The notes below the pieces were generated by a model. The model was not told the origin of the DNA and searched no databases. It saw only the letters and a program-made list of their open reading frames with translations. 64,000 nucleotides of DNA. Source: Cornus controversa. Lineage: Eukaryota > Streptophyta > Magnoliopsida > Cornales > Cornaceae. The position numbers and the translations under genes are program-made. The stretch's first letter is position 1; each line of letters starts with the position of its first letter. Positions 35,357 through 48,238 of this stretch are shown in pieces. Location: positions 32,560,336 to 32,624,335 of the forward strand of contig CM048849.1 in assembly GCA_026545225.1 (NCBI GenBank), read 5' to 3'.

Positions 35357-37654
35357 TGTAGACACCCAAAAATTTTCTTCTTATTTATATATTCTCTGAA
35401 ATAGGAATTTGAATATTTTGCATATGTTATAAGCATGATTTACATATGTGGGGACTAGTTTAAAGGTCCGAAAAGTTTTATAAGCCATTCGGCTCATTTT
35501 GGAATTTTGGGTCATTGGGACCCAGGATAGGGGTCGGGTGGGCTCAGGAATCTGAATATTTTTTTAGAAAATTTTATTTTTGGTTATAGACCAATTAGAA
35601 TATTTGGAGAGCTGTTGAAATGATTTCGAGTCTATAACTTCTTTCGGATTCGAAAACGAAGGTCGAGAAGGTACGTTAAGTGAGTAAGGGCAGTTTAGTC
35701 TTTTTACAACGTAGGACTTATAAATATCAAAAAGAGATATTTCAGCCATTATTTTATCTCTCTAAAATAGCCGCCCAAGCTCCTCCTTCTATCCTCTTTG
35801 TGTTCTTCTCCTTCTCACTAGATTTAGAAGACTTTAGGGTTTGATTAGGAAGACGCTTCGCGGTTGGACAACTTAGAGATTTGTGAAAGTGTGGGATAGC
35901 TTAAGACTATAGCTATTGAGGTAAGGGGTGTGTGTTGTATCTTCTAATTTCAAGTTTAATTTCATTTATTGGCATAAAATGAATGTTTTTCATGTGATAC
36001 ATGATGTATAAATTTTCTAGGTTAAACTTCTTATTTTATATGGAGATACATGAGTTTCTTTTGAATTGAAAGGATTGGCATATGTGTTACAATGCTTGAA
36101 TTGTTTATATGTACAAATGGGGTATGTGTTGCATATATGTGGGATTTTGGGAGAAAATTGACGAAAACTTAATTTGGGGATTAAACTTATGTTTATGTCT
36201 TATAACTCTTGCTTGACACGATAGAATTGAGCTAAGGCATGAGATGGGTGCAATGCATCGAGAATTGTGATTGTATATGCAAAATGTGACATATTTTGTG
36301 TGTGGGGTGTGACTCAGAGGCGGCTCATAACCAAATAGACGAGGAACATATCCCTAGGGGTTGAAAGACATCAAACTTGTGCAAGAAGGTTGGTTACAGG
36401 TGGGTTAGTAGCCCTAAAATAACTAGGACTTGAGATATATGACTTTGGTACGTATCTTGTTGTGTGGGTGAGTGTGAACCAATTCCGAGAGTGTGAGTCT
36501 TATGTGTCACTTATGGGAATTATATGACTTGTGTGGATCTATATCCGAGTTTGGAAATGCCATATGTCATAAATATGATGAAATGCACTTTATGAATGAA
36601 TTTTGTTGATGTGGTTGTTAAGTTATATTTGATGTATATGCCACGATTTGAAAGAAATGAGTAAAAATGTGAGTCTGTGATTAGAATGCTAGGAAGCATG
36701 ACACGTAGTTTGTCGAAGCATGATTTAGTATTTATGTATTGAATATGAATTGTGGATTTGAATGGATTGCACAATACGTTAAACTTGAGCCGTTGAAATT
36801 GATCATCCCCCACACTAACACTTTCAGGACATGGCAAGGAGGTGTTTGAGAATGCACAACCATGAGTTGGATATAGAGTATAAGGACTCCATTTTTGAGC
36901 TTTTGTGTTTTGGAGATATGCTTATGAGTGTCCATGCCAGTTTATGGCACTTGGACTAGTTTAGAACTGATATATATACATTTTGACAATGGATATGTAT
37001 GTTGGATGATGTATATGTATTATAACATCATGTTTTCTTTTTGTAACAAGTTTGAAATGCATGAAGGATGTTGAAAATGTATGTTTATGAAAGAGATGGA
37101 TGAGATGTATGGATTTAGCATTTTGAGGTGTACAAGTATGGATTTTGTGAGATTTTGTTCATATTTTGAGTTATAAATGCATGTATGAAGTTAGGAAAAC
37201 ACTTGGACTTGAGAAAAGTAGGTTTTGAAATTTCGGTCGCCTCATCTCTATAGCAGTCGACCGAAACTGTGAGAGCCCGAACATTTGCATTTTGGGTACT
37301 TGTTTTGGATGACTAGAGAGGGGTTTCAGCTGACCGAATGCTCCCTTTTGGTCAACCAAAACTATCCTCCAGCCCACAGACTGGGGTTAGTTGAGCCTAG
37401 GTTTCAGCTAACTATAAGGTAGTACGAGTCGACCGAAATTGGGGTTGGAAGGAATTTTCTAAATTCTGGAACAGGAATGGAAGTGTAGACCTATGTGGAG
37501 ATCATTGAGAGGAATTGTGAAGGGTTTACGCACATGAAATTGTTATGATTAATGAGAGGTACTTAAATATGTAGATGTTGACATGAGGTATGAAATGAAC
37601 TGCTCACCTCCGGTTTCCAGTACCGACTTGGGTATCAAAAATTGGGGCGTGACA
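35357..37654 (+). repeat. 5' LTR of the Tekay-like element
   Basis: 2,298 bp, TGTAGACACCC...GGGGCGTGACA, aligned along its length with 44713-47044. TATAAAT at 35719-35725 is the likely core promoter. A cluster of degenerate copies of the palindrome TTTCGGTCGACCGAAA lies at about 37215-37440, close to the 3' end. Confidence 0.92.
35719..35725 (+). promoter_or_regulatory. TATA box in the 5' LTR
   Basis: TATAAAT, conserved as TATAAAC at 45078-45084 in the 3' LTR, followed in both by leader-like sequence rich in CT and 'AGAGATATTTCAGCC'. Confidence 0.6.
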
Positions 37655-37657
37655 ACA

Positions 37658-37669
37658 TGGTATCAAAGC
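37658..37669 (+). other. Primer binding site, tRNA-iMet type
   Basis: TGGTATCAAAGC begins three bases after the LTR end; canonical plant iMet sites read TGGTATCAGAGC, so one base differs. Confidence 0.88.
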
Positions 37670-37912
37670 TTAACTGGGTTTGAATACTTGAGGATGAAGG
37701 TTAAGGGTCAAATGTTGGTATTTGGTTGAGATGCCTAAGGACATGGGTAAAAAGTTGGGTTTAGGCGACTCTTACGTGTTATGTGTTATATGTTATGCGT
37801 ATGTTTTTTCAAATGCGTGTTAAGTGCAATGCCATGATTCTGTGAATGAGTAGCATTGATTAATTAAAATATGAATATGATTAATCTTCAATTGGAAATA
37901 TTCATTAGAATC

Positions 37913-38941
37913 ATGCCACCAAGAAGAAGACATGGTAAGGGTGTGGATCCAGCTCCACCACCACCACCACCACCATTAATTAATGGAGCGCAGTTAGTCT
38001 GAGAGATGACAGCTGCAATCTAATTGTTAGCTTGGACCGCCAATGAAGGTCTACAGAATCAAGCTCAGGAAGGTGGAAATAGGGCACTAAAAGCTCTTGA
38101 GATATTCAAGAAAATGAACCTTCATATGTTTGATGGGAGATCGGATCCTATGGCTGCAGAGGATTGGTTGGAACAGATGTCCAAAGCATTTGATGTGCTT
38201 AGGATAGATGATAATGATTTGAGGTTGTCAATGATTCCCATTCAGTTGACAGGGGCAGCAGACTTATAGTGGAAATCCATGACTCACACTCATGAAGTGA
38301 GGAACATGGAGTGTGAGACTTTCAGAAGACTGTTTCTGGAGAAGTATGTTTCAGACACGGTCAAAGAGGCTTTGCAAAGATGAATTCATACACTTAATCC
38401 AATGAGGGATGAGTGTAATGCAGTATGAAAACAGGTTGCCTTATCTCGATTTGCACCAGAGATGGTAGCAAATGAATAAGCCAAGGCAAGGAGATTTGTG
38501 AAAGGTCTTCGGTTTGAGCTAAGGGCCAAAGTTACTATCTTAGACTTGCCAAGCTATGTGGAGGTGGTGAGGCGAACATTGTTGGCGAAGGAGGATGAAA
38601 ACGATATACAGAGGATACGAGACATGAGGAATCAGTCTCGAAATGTGGGCTCTTATTCAAAGAGTAATTCAAAGAAGAATCATAAAGGGAGTAGTTCTTT
38701 CTCTAGGGGACCACAACAGACATAATCATTCTCCATGGTGTCTATGCCTACTGGGTCCTTTAAGGACAAGGTGAAGTGTTATCAGTGTCAGCAGATGGGA
38801 CATTACAAGTCAAAATGCCCACAGTTACAGCCTACACCTGAGAGAGATGCGAGAAAATGCTATAGGTGTGGACCGGTGGGGCATGTGGTGAGAGATTGCC
38901 CTCAAAAGAAGAGTAGTTCTTATGGTGCTATAGGGCCATAA
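37913..38941 (+). pseudogene. Chromovirus gag (capsid/nucleocapsid)
   Basis: Begins MPPRRRHGKGVDP and a Pro run. It continues FKKMNLHMFDGRSDPMAAED and WLEQMSKAFDVL (capsid start), FRRLFLEKYV, FVKGLRFELRAKV, then two CCHC zinc knuckles: CYQCQQMGHYKSKC (about 38777-38818) and CYRCGPVGHVVRDC (about 38858-38900). At least six in-frame stops occur (for example near 38001 and 38021), so no full gag can be made. Two knuckles are normal for this lineage. Confidence 0.85.
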
Positions 38942-39119
38942 CAACAATATTCACAGGCTCTAGGTACAGTCAGGTTTCAGAGTGCTTCAGTTGCCACAGT
39001 CTATACAGTCTGCTCGAAGTTCGCAACCGAGGAGGGGAGAGACTCCTGCTGCCTCTACACAACAGTCAGGTCATCAGGGGAGGGGTCAGGCAGGACGGGG
39101 CATATAGGGTCGTGCCTAT

Positions 39120-41191
39120 GCTATTACTCTAATTGAGACTTCTGCGGGTTCATTAGTTGTGAGAGGTATCTTTCTTGTATCTAGCTCCTGGGCTAGAGTT
39201 TTAATTGATTTGGGTGTTTCACATTCTTTCATATCAACTATTTTTGCTTCTACATTGGGGTTAGAGGTATCGACCTTGGATAGAACCTTGTGCATTGATA
39301 CTTTAGTTGGAGGTAGGGTATTCCTGGATATGGTGTGTTGGGCATGTGAGATAAAGATAACAAATTGGTGGTTAGTATTTGATTTTGTTCTACTAGAGAT
39401 AACGAGCTTTGATGTCATTCTCGGGATAGATTGGTTATCTACATTTAGAGCCAACATAGATTGCTACCGAGGAAGGGTGTCGATGTGTACACTTAAAGGA
39501 GATTGTTTTTGCTTCGTGGGAGAACGAAGTGAATTTCATTCTTCATCGCTCTATTGATTGTGGGATCGAAGTGATTATAGCTTTTTCTTAGCTAGCCTTG
39601 TGACCGAGGAAGAAGGGGAATACTTTGGGACCTTTCCCGAAGTAGTTCATGACTTCGAGGATGTATTTTTGGAGAAGTTGACGGAATTGTCTCCTAGGCG
39701 AAAGATGGAGTTTTCCATTGACATCATACCCAGTACGACACCCATTTCAATGGCACTGTATAGAATGGCATCAACGGAATTAAAGGAGTTGAAGGATCAA
39801 TTAGAGGACCTAAAAGCGAAAGGTTTCATATGTCCCAGTGTATCACCTTGGGGAACACCGGTCCTATTTACTAAGAAGAAGGATGGGTCACTACAGTTGT
39901 GCATTGACTATCAGAAGCTAAACTGTACAATAATCAAGAACAAATATCCTTTGTCAAGAATAGATGATTTGTTTGATTAACTTAAGGGAGCCAAGTGTTT
40001 CTCTAAGATTGACTTGGGGTCAGGGTACTATCAACTAAGAGTCAAGGAGGAAAATATCTTAAAGATGGCTTTTCAAACACAGTATGGTCATTATGAGTTC
40101 CTTGTGATGCCATTCAGTTTAACAAATGCATTGGCAGCATTTATGAACTTAATGAACCAGGTGTTTAGAGCATTCCTTGACGACTATGTAGTAGTGTTCG
40201 TGGATGATATTCTTATGTATTCTTCGTCAAGAGAGGAACATGAGAATCATTTAAGGACGGTGTTGCAAATTCTAAGGGAGAACCGGTTGTATGCCAAGTA
40301 TGAGAAATGCGAGTTTTGGCTATCGAAAGTGAAGTTTCTCGGACACGTGGTTTCGGGAGGGGGAGTTTTCATAGATCCTTCTAAGATAAAGACCGTAATG
40401 GATTGGGAACGTTCGAAGAATGTGTTTGAAATTCAGAGTTTCTTGGGGTTAGTCAACTATTACCAGAGATTTGTGGAGGATTTCTTTAAGTTAGCGGCAC
40501 CTATGACGAGACTCACTCATAAGGGAGTTAAATTTGTATGGAATGAAGCTTGTGAGCTTACTTTTTGAGAATTAAAGAAAAGATTGACTACTGCTCCAGT
40601 TTTAGTAATTTTGGAACGTGGGTTGGGGTATGTTATATATTGTGATGCTTCACGTGACGGATTGGGTTGCATGTTGATGCAAACAGGGAGAGTTGTTGCT
40701 TGTGGGTCACAACAATTAAAGTCTCACGAACAAAACATCCGACTTATGATTTAGAATTGGCGGTGGTTATTTTTACATTGAAGGGGTGGAGACATTACTT
40801 GTACGAGGAGAAAGTTAAAGTCTTTTCTGATCACAAGAGACTCAAATATCTCTTCACTTAAAAAGATTTGAACTCTAAACAATAAAGGTGGGTAGAGTAT
40901 ATGGAAGATTATAATTTTGATCTTTAGTATCACCAGGGAAAGGCCAATATAGTAGTCAATGCCTTGAGTAAAAAGTCACACGGAATGTTGGCTAGCATTG
41001 CAATTCGAGAATGGAAAATGATGGAGGATATAACTGATCGATTTGGGCTTATACTTCAGTGAGGATAGTGAGCCGGCTACTTTGTTTAGTCTTATTGCTC
41101 AACCGACTTTGGTTAATGAAGTAATTGAGGCACAATGGTAAGATGAGGAAATGAAGGTTGTTCACACTCAGATTTCGAGTTGTGGAAGGTT
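39120..41191 (+). pseudogene. Chromovirus pol, part 1: protease, reverse transcriptase, RNase H
   Basis: Protease: SWARVLIDLGVSHSFISTIF, where the catalytic D-S/T-G is D-L-G. Reverse transcriptase: [47 protein letters not shown], then [13 protein letters not shown] with the F-V-D-D catalytic pair kept (about 40192-40230), and FLGHVVS. RNase [46 protein letters not shown]. Stops fall at about 39978, 40566 and in the RNase H, plus frame changes. The frame is cut at 41191 by the solo LTR. Confidence 0.88.
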
Positions 41192-43328
41192 TGTCATGCC
41201 CTGAATTCCCATACTCGTAACAATATGGGAAGCGGGGGTGAACTATTCACTTCATCCCATAAGTCATCACTAAGCTTGTTCAAAACCCATACATTTGCAA
41301 TTCAGTATGATAAACACATGCATTTCATATACATAATCTAAAATCATACATTGTATACATTCCTGAAGAGTTGCAAACTTGCCACCCATATAAATTACAC
41401 AATTCCAGAACTCAACTCCATGTACAATTGGAATTTGCAACTAAAACTTACACCATTGGATATAGAATTCAAAAATACTTCATTTAAAAAAAACCACACT
41501 CAATTTCAATCTAAAAAGAAGAAAATACGCTCGAATAAAGTTTGGACAAAATTTAAATTTCGCACATGCGAAATCCTGGTTTCACACATGAAAATTTTTC
41601 GAACAATCGAAGTTCTTACGAAAATTTCTGACCTTCGGGGCTTTAAACTCTAAAATTTTTTGCACAATCGAAATGGGGGTTTCGCACATGAAAAATTGCC
41701 CCTGTAAAGACCCCAAAAACTAGAATATTTCGCAACCAACTTGCACAATCGAAAATGGGTTTTGATAATGAAAACAGTCATTTTGCATATGCAAAATGCC
41801 CTCTATAGAACCTCTAGTAACCTTATACATAACCTATTTTGAGCCCAAATCTTAACCTAACAATCTAGGATCATTCACTCAACATGAAAATCATCCACAA
41901 ATGATACACCATCTACACATACTCCAAATTATACATTTGAATCTCATAAGGATAAATTCATACATTCCTTACACATGCTTCGAAAACACATATTCTTATA
42001 CAAGCCTCAAAAGTTAAAAACTTACTATACATGAAAAGAACATTAAAGTTCTATCCATATCCATAATCCAAATGTGCAAACACAACTTTTAAGCTAGTCC
42101 ACATGCCACAAACCAGCATGGACACCTAAATACAAGTCTTAACCAAAAACACCCCAAAAAGGGAGAATTCTTCTATTCTAAGTCCAACTCATGGTTGTGC
42201 ATCATCAACCACCTCCTTGCCATGTCCTGAAAGTGTTAGTGTAAAGGATGAGCAATTTCAACAAACTCAAGGTTACCATGTCGTGCAATCCATTCAAGTC
42301 CACATTTCATGTTCAATGCATAAGACACAAATCATGCTCGACAAACTACATGTCATGATCCCTAACATTCTAATCATAAGCTCATACGCTCAATTCACTC
42401 AAGTCATGGCATATACGTCAATTATAACTTAACAACCACATAAGGACAATTCATGCATGATGCACATTTCCATCATATATGTGACACATGACATAATTGA
42501 AATCGAATTCAAAATCCACACAAGTCATGTAAATTACACAAATTAGACATAAGTTACACATAAGACTCAAACATTCTCTCGAATTTGGTTCACACTCACC
42601 CACACACAAGATATGTACCAAAGTCCCATATCTCAATACATGAAAAATATTCATTTTATGCTCTAGAAATGAAATTAAACTTGAATTAAGAAGACTCAAC
42701 ACATACCCCCTGCCTTAATAGATTTAGTCTCAAGCTATCCCAAAATTTCACTACCCTCAAGGTTGTCTAACTGTGACTTTGTTCAGTTGTAAACGAAGCC
42801 CTTGTCACATAGAACGTACTTTCCTTCTTCGACTTCATCCGAATCGAATCCTAGCACCTTCTAAATCTAGAGAGAAGTGGAAGACCTCAAAGAGAAGAGA
42901 AGGGAAAGATTGGCTAATGTTTTAGAGAGAGAAATGAGCTGTAAATATCTATCTCCCAGATATTTATAAGCCCTACGACATAAAAAGACCAAAACGCCCA
43001 TAGTCACTTAACGTACCTTCCTGACCTCCGTTTTTGAATCCAAAAGAAGCTATGGACTCGAAATCACTTCTATGTCTCTCCAAATATTCTAATTGGTTTA
43101 TAACCAAAAATAAAGAATTTTAGAAAAATATTTGGATTCTCGGGCCCATCCAACCCCTATCTCGGGTCCCGACGACCTAAAATTTTAAAATAAGCCGAAT
43201 GGCTCACAAAACTCTTCGGGCCTCTAAACTAGTTCTCACATATGTAAATCATACTTATAACATATGCAAAACATTTAAATTTCTATTTAAAAATAATAAT
43301 AATAAAATAAAAAATTTGGATCTCTACA
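41192..43328 (-). mobile_element. Solo LTR inserted in pol of the Tekay-like element, perfect TSD
   Basis: On the minus strand it starts TGTAGAGATCCAAATTT (at 43328) and ends CAGGGCATGACA (at 41192). AGGTT lies on both sides (41187-41191 and 43329-43333). It is 2,137 bp, related to the host element's LTR at its start (GTGAGCCATTCGGC, TTACATATGTGAGAACTAG) but with a different palindrome family: TTTCGCACATGCGAAA and the perfect TTTTGCATATGCAAAA at 41540-41800. Reverse-strand TATAAATAT near 42969 is its likely TATA box. Confidence 0.93.
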
Positions 43329-44701
43329 AGGTTAGTCTTTGCATAACGATGAGAGTTTATGGTTCAAAGGAAAGATGTAAGTACCTATTCCATGTAGGGA
43401 GGGTATTCTTTGGGAATTCCACTATTCTAGGCTTGCGGTACATCCTGGTGGGACAAAAATGTATCACAACCTAAGGTGACAATACTAGTGGAAAGGAATG
43501 AAAAAGGATGTGGCTGAATTTATGGCTAAGTATCTTACTTGCCACCAGATGAAAGCTAAGCATCAAAGACCGGCTAGTTTGTTACAACCTTTGTCAGTGG
43601 TATAATGAAAATGGGAGCACATCACCATGGATTTCATAACGGAGCTTCCGAGGTCACAAAGGGGACACGTTATCATGTGGGTCATAGTCAATAAATTGAC
43701 TAAGATAGCTCATTTTCTAAATATTCGGGTCACGGATGATACGGAGAAACTTAGTAAGTTATATGTGGAGCAAATTGTGAAGCTTCATGGAGTGCCAGTG
43801 TCTGTTGTTTTAGACAGAGATCCTAGGTTTACTTCACGATTTTAGCAGATTTCCAATTAGCCCTCAATATGGAGTTGCATTTCAATACAGCTTTTAATCC
43901 TTAGACTAATGGTTAGTCGGAGCATACCATACAGATATTGGAGGATATGTTGAGAGCTTGTATCTCAGATTTTGGAGGGAATAGGGAAGACCATTTGTCG
44001 TTGGTGGAGTTTACCTAGAATAATAATTACCAAGCTAGCATAGAAATGACACCTTTTAAGGCATTCTATGGTAGACCATGTAGATCACCGGTTTGCTGGA
44101 CTGAGGTGGGGGAGACAGTTGTTTTGGGGTCGTATATAGTACATGAGACTACGGAGAAGATAAATTGATTTGTCAATAGTTGATTACGGCACAAAGTAGA
44201 TAGAAAAATTACGCTAATCGAAAGAAAATACCATTGTTATTTGAGGTGGGAGACCATGTATTTCTCAAGGTTTCTCCACACAAAGGATTGATGAGTTTCA
44301 AAAGAAGTGTCAAGTTATCACCAAGATTCATTGGACCCTTCAAGATTTTAAAGTGCGTTGGCGAGGTAGCCTATCGGTTAGGTTTGCCACCACAATTGGA
44401 AGGTGTTCAAAATGTCTTTCATGTTTCTATGTTGAGGAAATACAAGCCAGATCCGTCACATGTTTTGGGCTGGACAGACATTGAGATCGAGGAAGACGTG
44501 TCGTATGAGGAGTGACCAGTGGAAGTTCTTGACACTAGAGAGCAAGTGTTGAGGGGAAAAACCATTCCATTGGTTAAGGTTTTGTGGAGACACCATGGAT
44601 TAGAAGAGGCTACTTGGGAACGAGAGCAAGAAGTTCAATCTAAGTGCCCGAACTTGTTTCTTTCACAAGGTATGTCCGATTTCGGGGACGAAATATCCTA
44701 A
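43329..44701 (+). pseudogene. Chromovirus pol, part 2: integrase and chromodomain-like tail
   Basis: Zinc-region remnant (HPGGTKMYHNL, then LTCHQMKAKHQRPASLLQPL), core MDFITELPRSQRGH, IAHFLNIRVTDDTEKLSKL, LHGVPVSVVLDRDPRFTSRF with the second catalytic Asp, then DHLSLVEF-like and [20 protein letters not shown]. The C-terminal part (44234-44515) reads FEVGDHVFLKVSPHKGLM, KLSPRFIGPFKIL, VFHVSMLRKYKPDPSHV. The end, LRGKTIPLVKVLWRHHGLEE, then ATWEREQEVQSKCPNLF, is the chromodomain-like tail. Stops at about 43604, 43843, 44014 and 44513 break it. Confidence 0.88.
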
Positions 44702-44712
44702 GGTGGGGAAGT
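44700..44712 (+). other. Polypurine tract of the Tekay-like element
   Basis: AAGGTGGGGAAGT directly precedes the 3' LTR start TGTAGAGACC, the expected site of plus-strand priming. Confidence 0.8.
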
Positions 44713-47044
44713 TGTAGAGACCTGAAATTTTCTTCTTATTTATTTATTTATTTTCTAAAATAGGAATTTAAATGTTTTACATATGTCATAAGCAAGATTT
44801 ACATATATGGGAACTAGTTTAGAGGTTCGAAAATTTTTATGAGCCATTTGGCTCATTTTGGAATTTTGGGTCGTTAGGACCTGAGATAGAGGTCAGGTGG
44901 GCCCGAGAATCCAAATATCTTTTTGAAAAATTTTATTCCTGGTTATACACGAATTAGAATATTTGGAAAGATGTGAAAGTAATTTCAAGTCCATAACTTC
45001 TTTTGGATTCAAAAATGGAGTTCGAGAAAGTACGTTAAGTGAATAAGGGCATTTTAGTCTTTTTAAAGTATAGGGCTTATAAACATCAAAGAGAGATATT
45101 TCAGCCATTATTTTCTCTTTCTAAAATAGTCGCCCGAACTCCTCATTCTCTTCTCTTTGTGTTCTTCTCATTATCTCTAGATTTAGAAGACTTTAGGGTT
45201 TGATTCAGAAGACGCCAAAGAAGAGAAGTACGTTCTACGCTACAAGGGCTTCGCTTGGAACTGAACAAAGTTGCAGTTGGACAACTTAGAGATTGGTGAA
45301 AGTGTGGGATAACTTGAGACTATAGTTATTGAGGTAAGGGGTGTGTGAAAATGAATGATTTTCATGTGATACATGATGTATAAATTTTATAGATTAAACT
45401 TCTTGTTTTATATGGAAATACATGAGTTTCTTTTGAGTTGAAAGGATTGGTATATGTGTTACTATGCTTGAATTGCTTATATGTGCTAATGGGCTATGTG
45501 TTGCATATATGTGTGATTTTAGGGAAAATTTGACGAAAACCTAATTTGGGGGTTAAACTTATGTTTATGTCTTATAACTCTTGCTTGACATACTAGAATT
45601 GGGCTAGGGCATGAGATGGGTGCAATGCATCAAGAATTGTGATTATATATGTAAAATGTGACATATTTTGTGTGTGGGGTGTGACTCGGAGGCAGCTCAT
45701 GATAAAGTAGACGGGGAACATATTCCCGAGGGTTAAAAGACCTTGAACTTGCGCAAGAGAGTTGGTTACCGGTGGGTTAGTAGTCCTAAAATAACTAGGA
45801 CTTGAGATATGGAAATTTGGTATGTATCTTGTTGTGTGGGTGAGTGTGAACCAATTCCGAGAGTGTGTAAGTCTTATTTGTCACTTATGAGAATTATATA
45901 ACTTGTGTGGATTTCTATTCGAGTTTTAAAATGTCATATGTTATAAATAAGATGAAATATGTTTTATGCATGAATTCCGTTTATGTGCCGTTTATGTGGT
46001 TGTCAAGTTATATTTGATGCATAAGCCATAATTTGAAAGAAATGAGTAGAAATGTGAGTCTGTGATTAGAATGCTAGGAAGCATGACACGTAGTTTGTCG
46101 AAGCATGATTTAGTATTTATGTATTGGAAATGAAATGTGGATTTGAATGTATTGCACAATACGTTAAACTTGAGTCGTTGAAATTGTTCATCCCCATACA
46201 CTAACACTTTTAGGACATGGCAAGGAGGTGGTTGATGATGCACAACCATGAGTTAGACATAGAGTAGATTTGAGCTTTTGTGTTTTGGAGATATGCTTAT
46301 GGGTGTCTATGTCGGTTTGTGGCACTTGGACTAGTTTAGAACTAATATATGTACGTTTTGACAATGGATATGTATGTTGGATGATGTATATGTATTAGAA
46401 TATCATGTTTTCCTTTTGTAGCAAGTTTGAAATGCATGAAGAATGTTGAAAATGTATGTTTATGAAAGATATGGATGAGATGTATGGATTTAGCATTTTG
46501 AGGTGTACAAGTATGGATTTTGTGATATTTTGTTTATGTTTTGAGTTATAAATGCATTTATGAAGTTTGGGAAAACACTTGGACTTGAGAAAAGCAGGTT
46601 TTGAACTTTTGGTCACCTCATCTCAACAACAGTCGACCGAAACTGTGAGATCTTGAACATTTGTATTTTGGGTACCTGTTTTGGATAACTGGAGATGGGT
46701 TTCAACTGACCGAAAACTCCTTTTCAGTCGACCAAAACTATCCTCCAATCGACCAAATAGATTGAACAAATTGGGGTTAGTTGAGCCCAGGTTTCAGCCG
46801 ACCGGAAGGTAGTACCAGTCGACCGAAACTGGGCTGGGAAGGAATTCTATAAATTCTCGAACAAGAATGGAGGTGTAGACCTATGTGGAGATCATTGGGA
46901 GGAATTGTGAAGGCTTTACGGATATGAAATTGTTATGATTGATGAGAGCTACTTGAACATGTGGATGATGACATGAGGTACGGAATGAACTGCTCACCTC
47001 TGGTTTCTCGTACCGACTTGGGTATCGAAAATCGGGGCGTGACA
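44713..47044 (+). repeat. 3' LTR of the Tekay-like element
   Basis: 2,332 bp, TGTAGAGACC...GGGGCGTGACA, matching the 5' LTR with scattered substitutions and small indels. The palindrome cluster recurs at about 46610-46830 (CAGTCGACCGAAACT, TTTTCAGTCGACCAAAAC). Confidence 0.92.
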
Positions 47045-48238
47045 ATATTAGTGTGTTTTAGCTATGTCAGTGTGTTGGGTGTGGATGAGTGGGTAGGTTC
47101 AAAATGCCATTGCATACTCATCATTGTTTTGCATTATCTTACATGATAGATGCATGGTTACTTTTTAATATAACATGATTATCTTGTGTTCCTCTTCCTT
47201 GTGTGATATTCACAGGACCTTAGGGAGTGTGTTTTAGGTGTTTCAACTGAGCAGGTAGGAGCTTAATTCCTTTTATATAAACTCTTTCAAGTAATGGCAA
47301 GGAAGTTGTGGAGTCCCACCAACCTTGAGTCAGGTTTAGAGCATGGATGGCCATTTTGATTGCTTTTGTGATTACATGTCCAAAATGTGGGCTTAATTCA
47401 TGGTTTATATGTAATGATATTACATTTTGAGGAATTATATTTTAGCAATGATGTTTTGGACTTACATGCATTTAACTTTTGGATGCATGTATAAGAATTC
47501 ATATTTGTAATTCACGTATATGAGAATGATTGAATGATTCAAGCATGTGTATTATGAGAGTTTGGTTATCCGATGTATGGTCATGTAGTTGGATGATAAC
47601 GTTTTGAGATTCATTTATGCTTATAATGTCTAAGTGAATTTATGTATGATTGGGTGAAAAGGGGATACGAACTTGGCAAAGTAAGAAACATGATTTTCTG
47701 TCAGGAATAATTATGATAGATTGTAATATTAATTACGATGGATTGTAATGGTACGATGAATGGTAAGCTGGGATACGATGGACTGTAAAATTGTGAAAAT
47801 TGAATTGAGGAATTGCTTATTAATCCAATACATTACGATACTTGGTACAATAGATGCACGATTGATCGTAATGACCAATATGATCGATCGTAAAGCCTTG
47901 TAGTTGAATTGAGTTAATGTTGGTGGACAGTGTTGGTTGGTTATCTAAAGAGGGGTCCATTGTTGTGTGTGAATTAAGGCAATTAGGTATGCTTCCGCGA
48001 TGATGAGACTATGAGTTGGCATTGAAACCTTAGTGTTTCGGTTTGGGACTTGGGGTGTGATAAATGAGCTTTCGCATGGTTACCCTCAAGTTTCCGGCTT
48101 GGAAATAGAGGCGTAACAGATTGGTATCAAGAGAGTGATTTGGGTCATGGAATGTTGACTGGATAAATAATTCACTCCCGAGGTTCGAGTACAGAAAGGA
48201 AATGATGATTTCAGGTGCTCAGATATTGGGGCATGACA
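47045..48238 (+). mobile_element. LTR C, right part
   Basis: Continues from 35356 after the insertion. Contains CACAGGACCTTAGGGAGTG and a stretch like LTR A/B (CAACTGAGCAGGTAGGAGCT against CTACTGAGCATGTAGGAGCT at 34431). Palindromic ATTACGATGGATTGTAAT and GATCGATCGTAA lie at 47718-47900. As in copies A and B, a junction echo (GAGGCGTAACA, GATTGGTATCAAGAG at about 48108) precedes the actual end GGGGCATGACA by about 120 bp. Confidence 0.65.

Larger units (their letters stand above)
35357..47044 (+). mobile_element. Tekay/Del-like chromovirus (Ty3/gypsy), structurally complete, coding-dead
   Basis: Two similar LTRs of about 2.3 kb frame, in order, a tRNA-iMet primer site, gag, protease, reverse transcriptase, RNase H, integrase, a chromodomain-like tail and a polypurine tract. 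The flanks are GTATT (35352-35356) and ATATT (47045-47049), a 5-bp TSD with one mismatch. The interior is split by an inverted solo LTR at 41192-43328. Every coding domain has stops or frame changes, so it could only move with proteins from elsewhere. Confidence 0.9.

Noticed and set aside
39558-40568. Endogenous pararetrovirus reverse transcriptase
   Set aside because: Domain order (gag knuckles, protease, RT, RNase H, integrase, chromodomain-like tail) with LTRs, primer site and TSD is that of a Ty3/gypsy chromovirus; no movement protein or viral coat protein.
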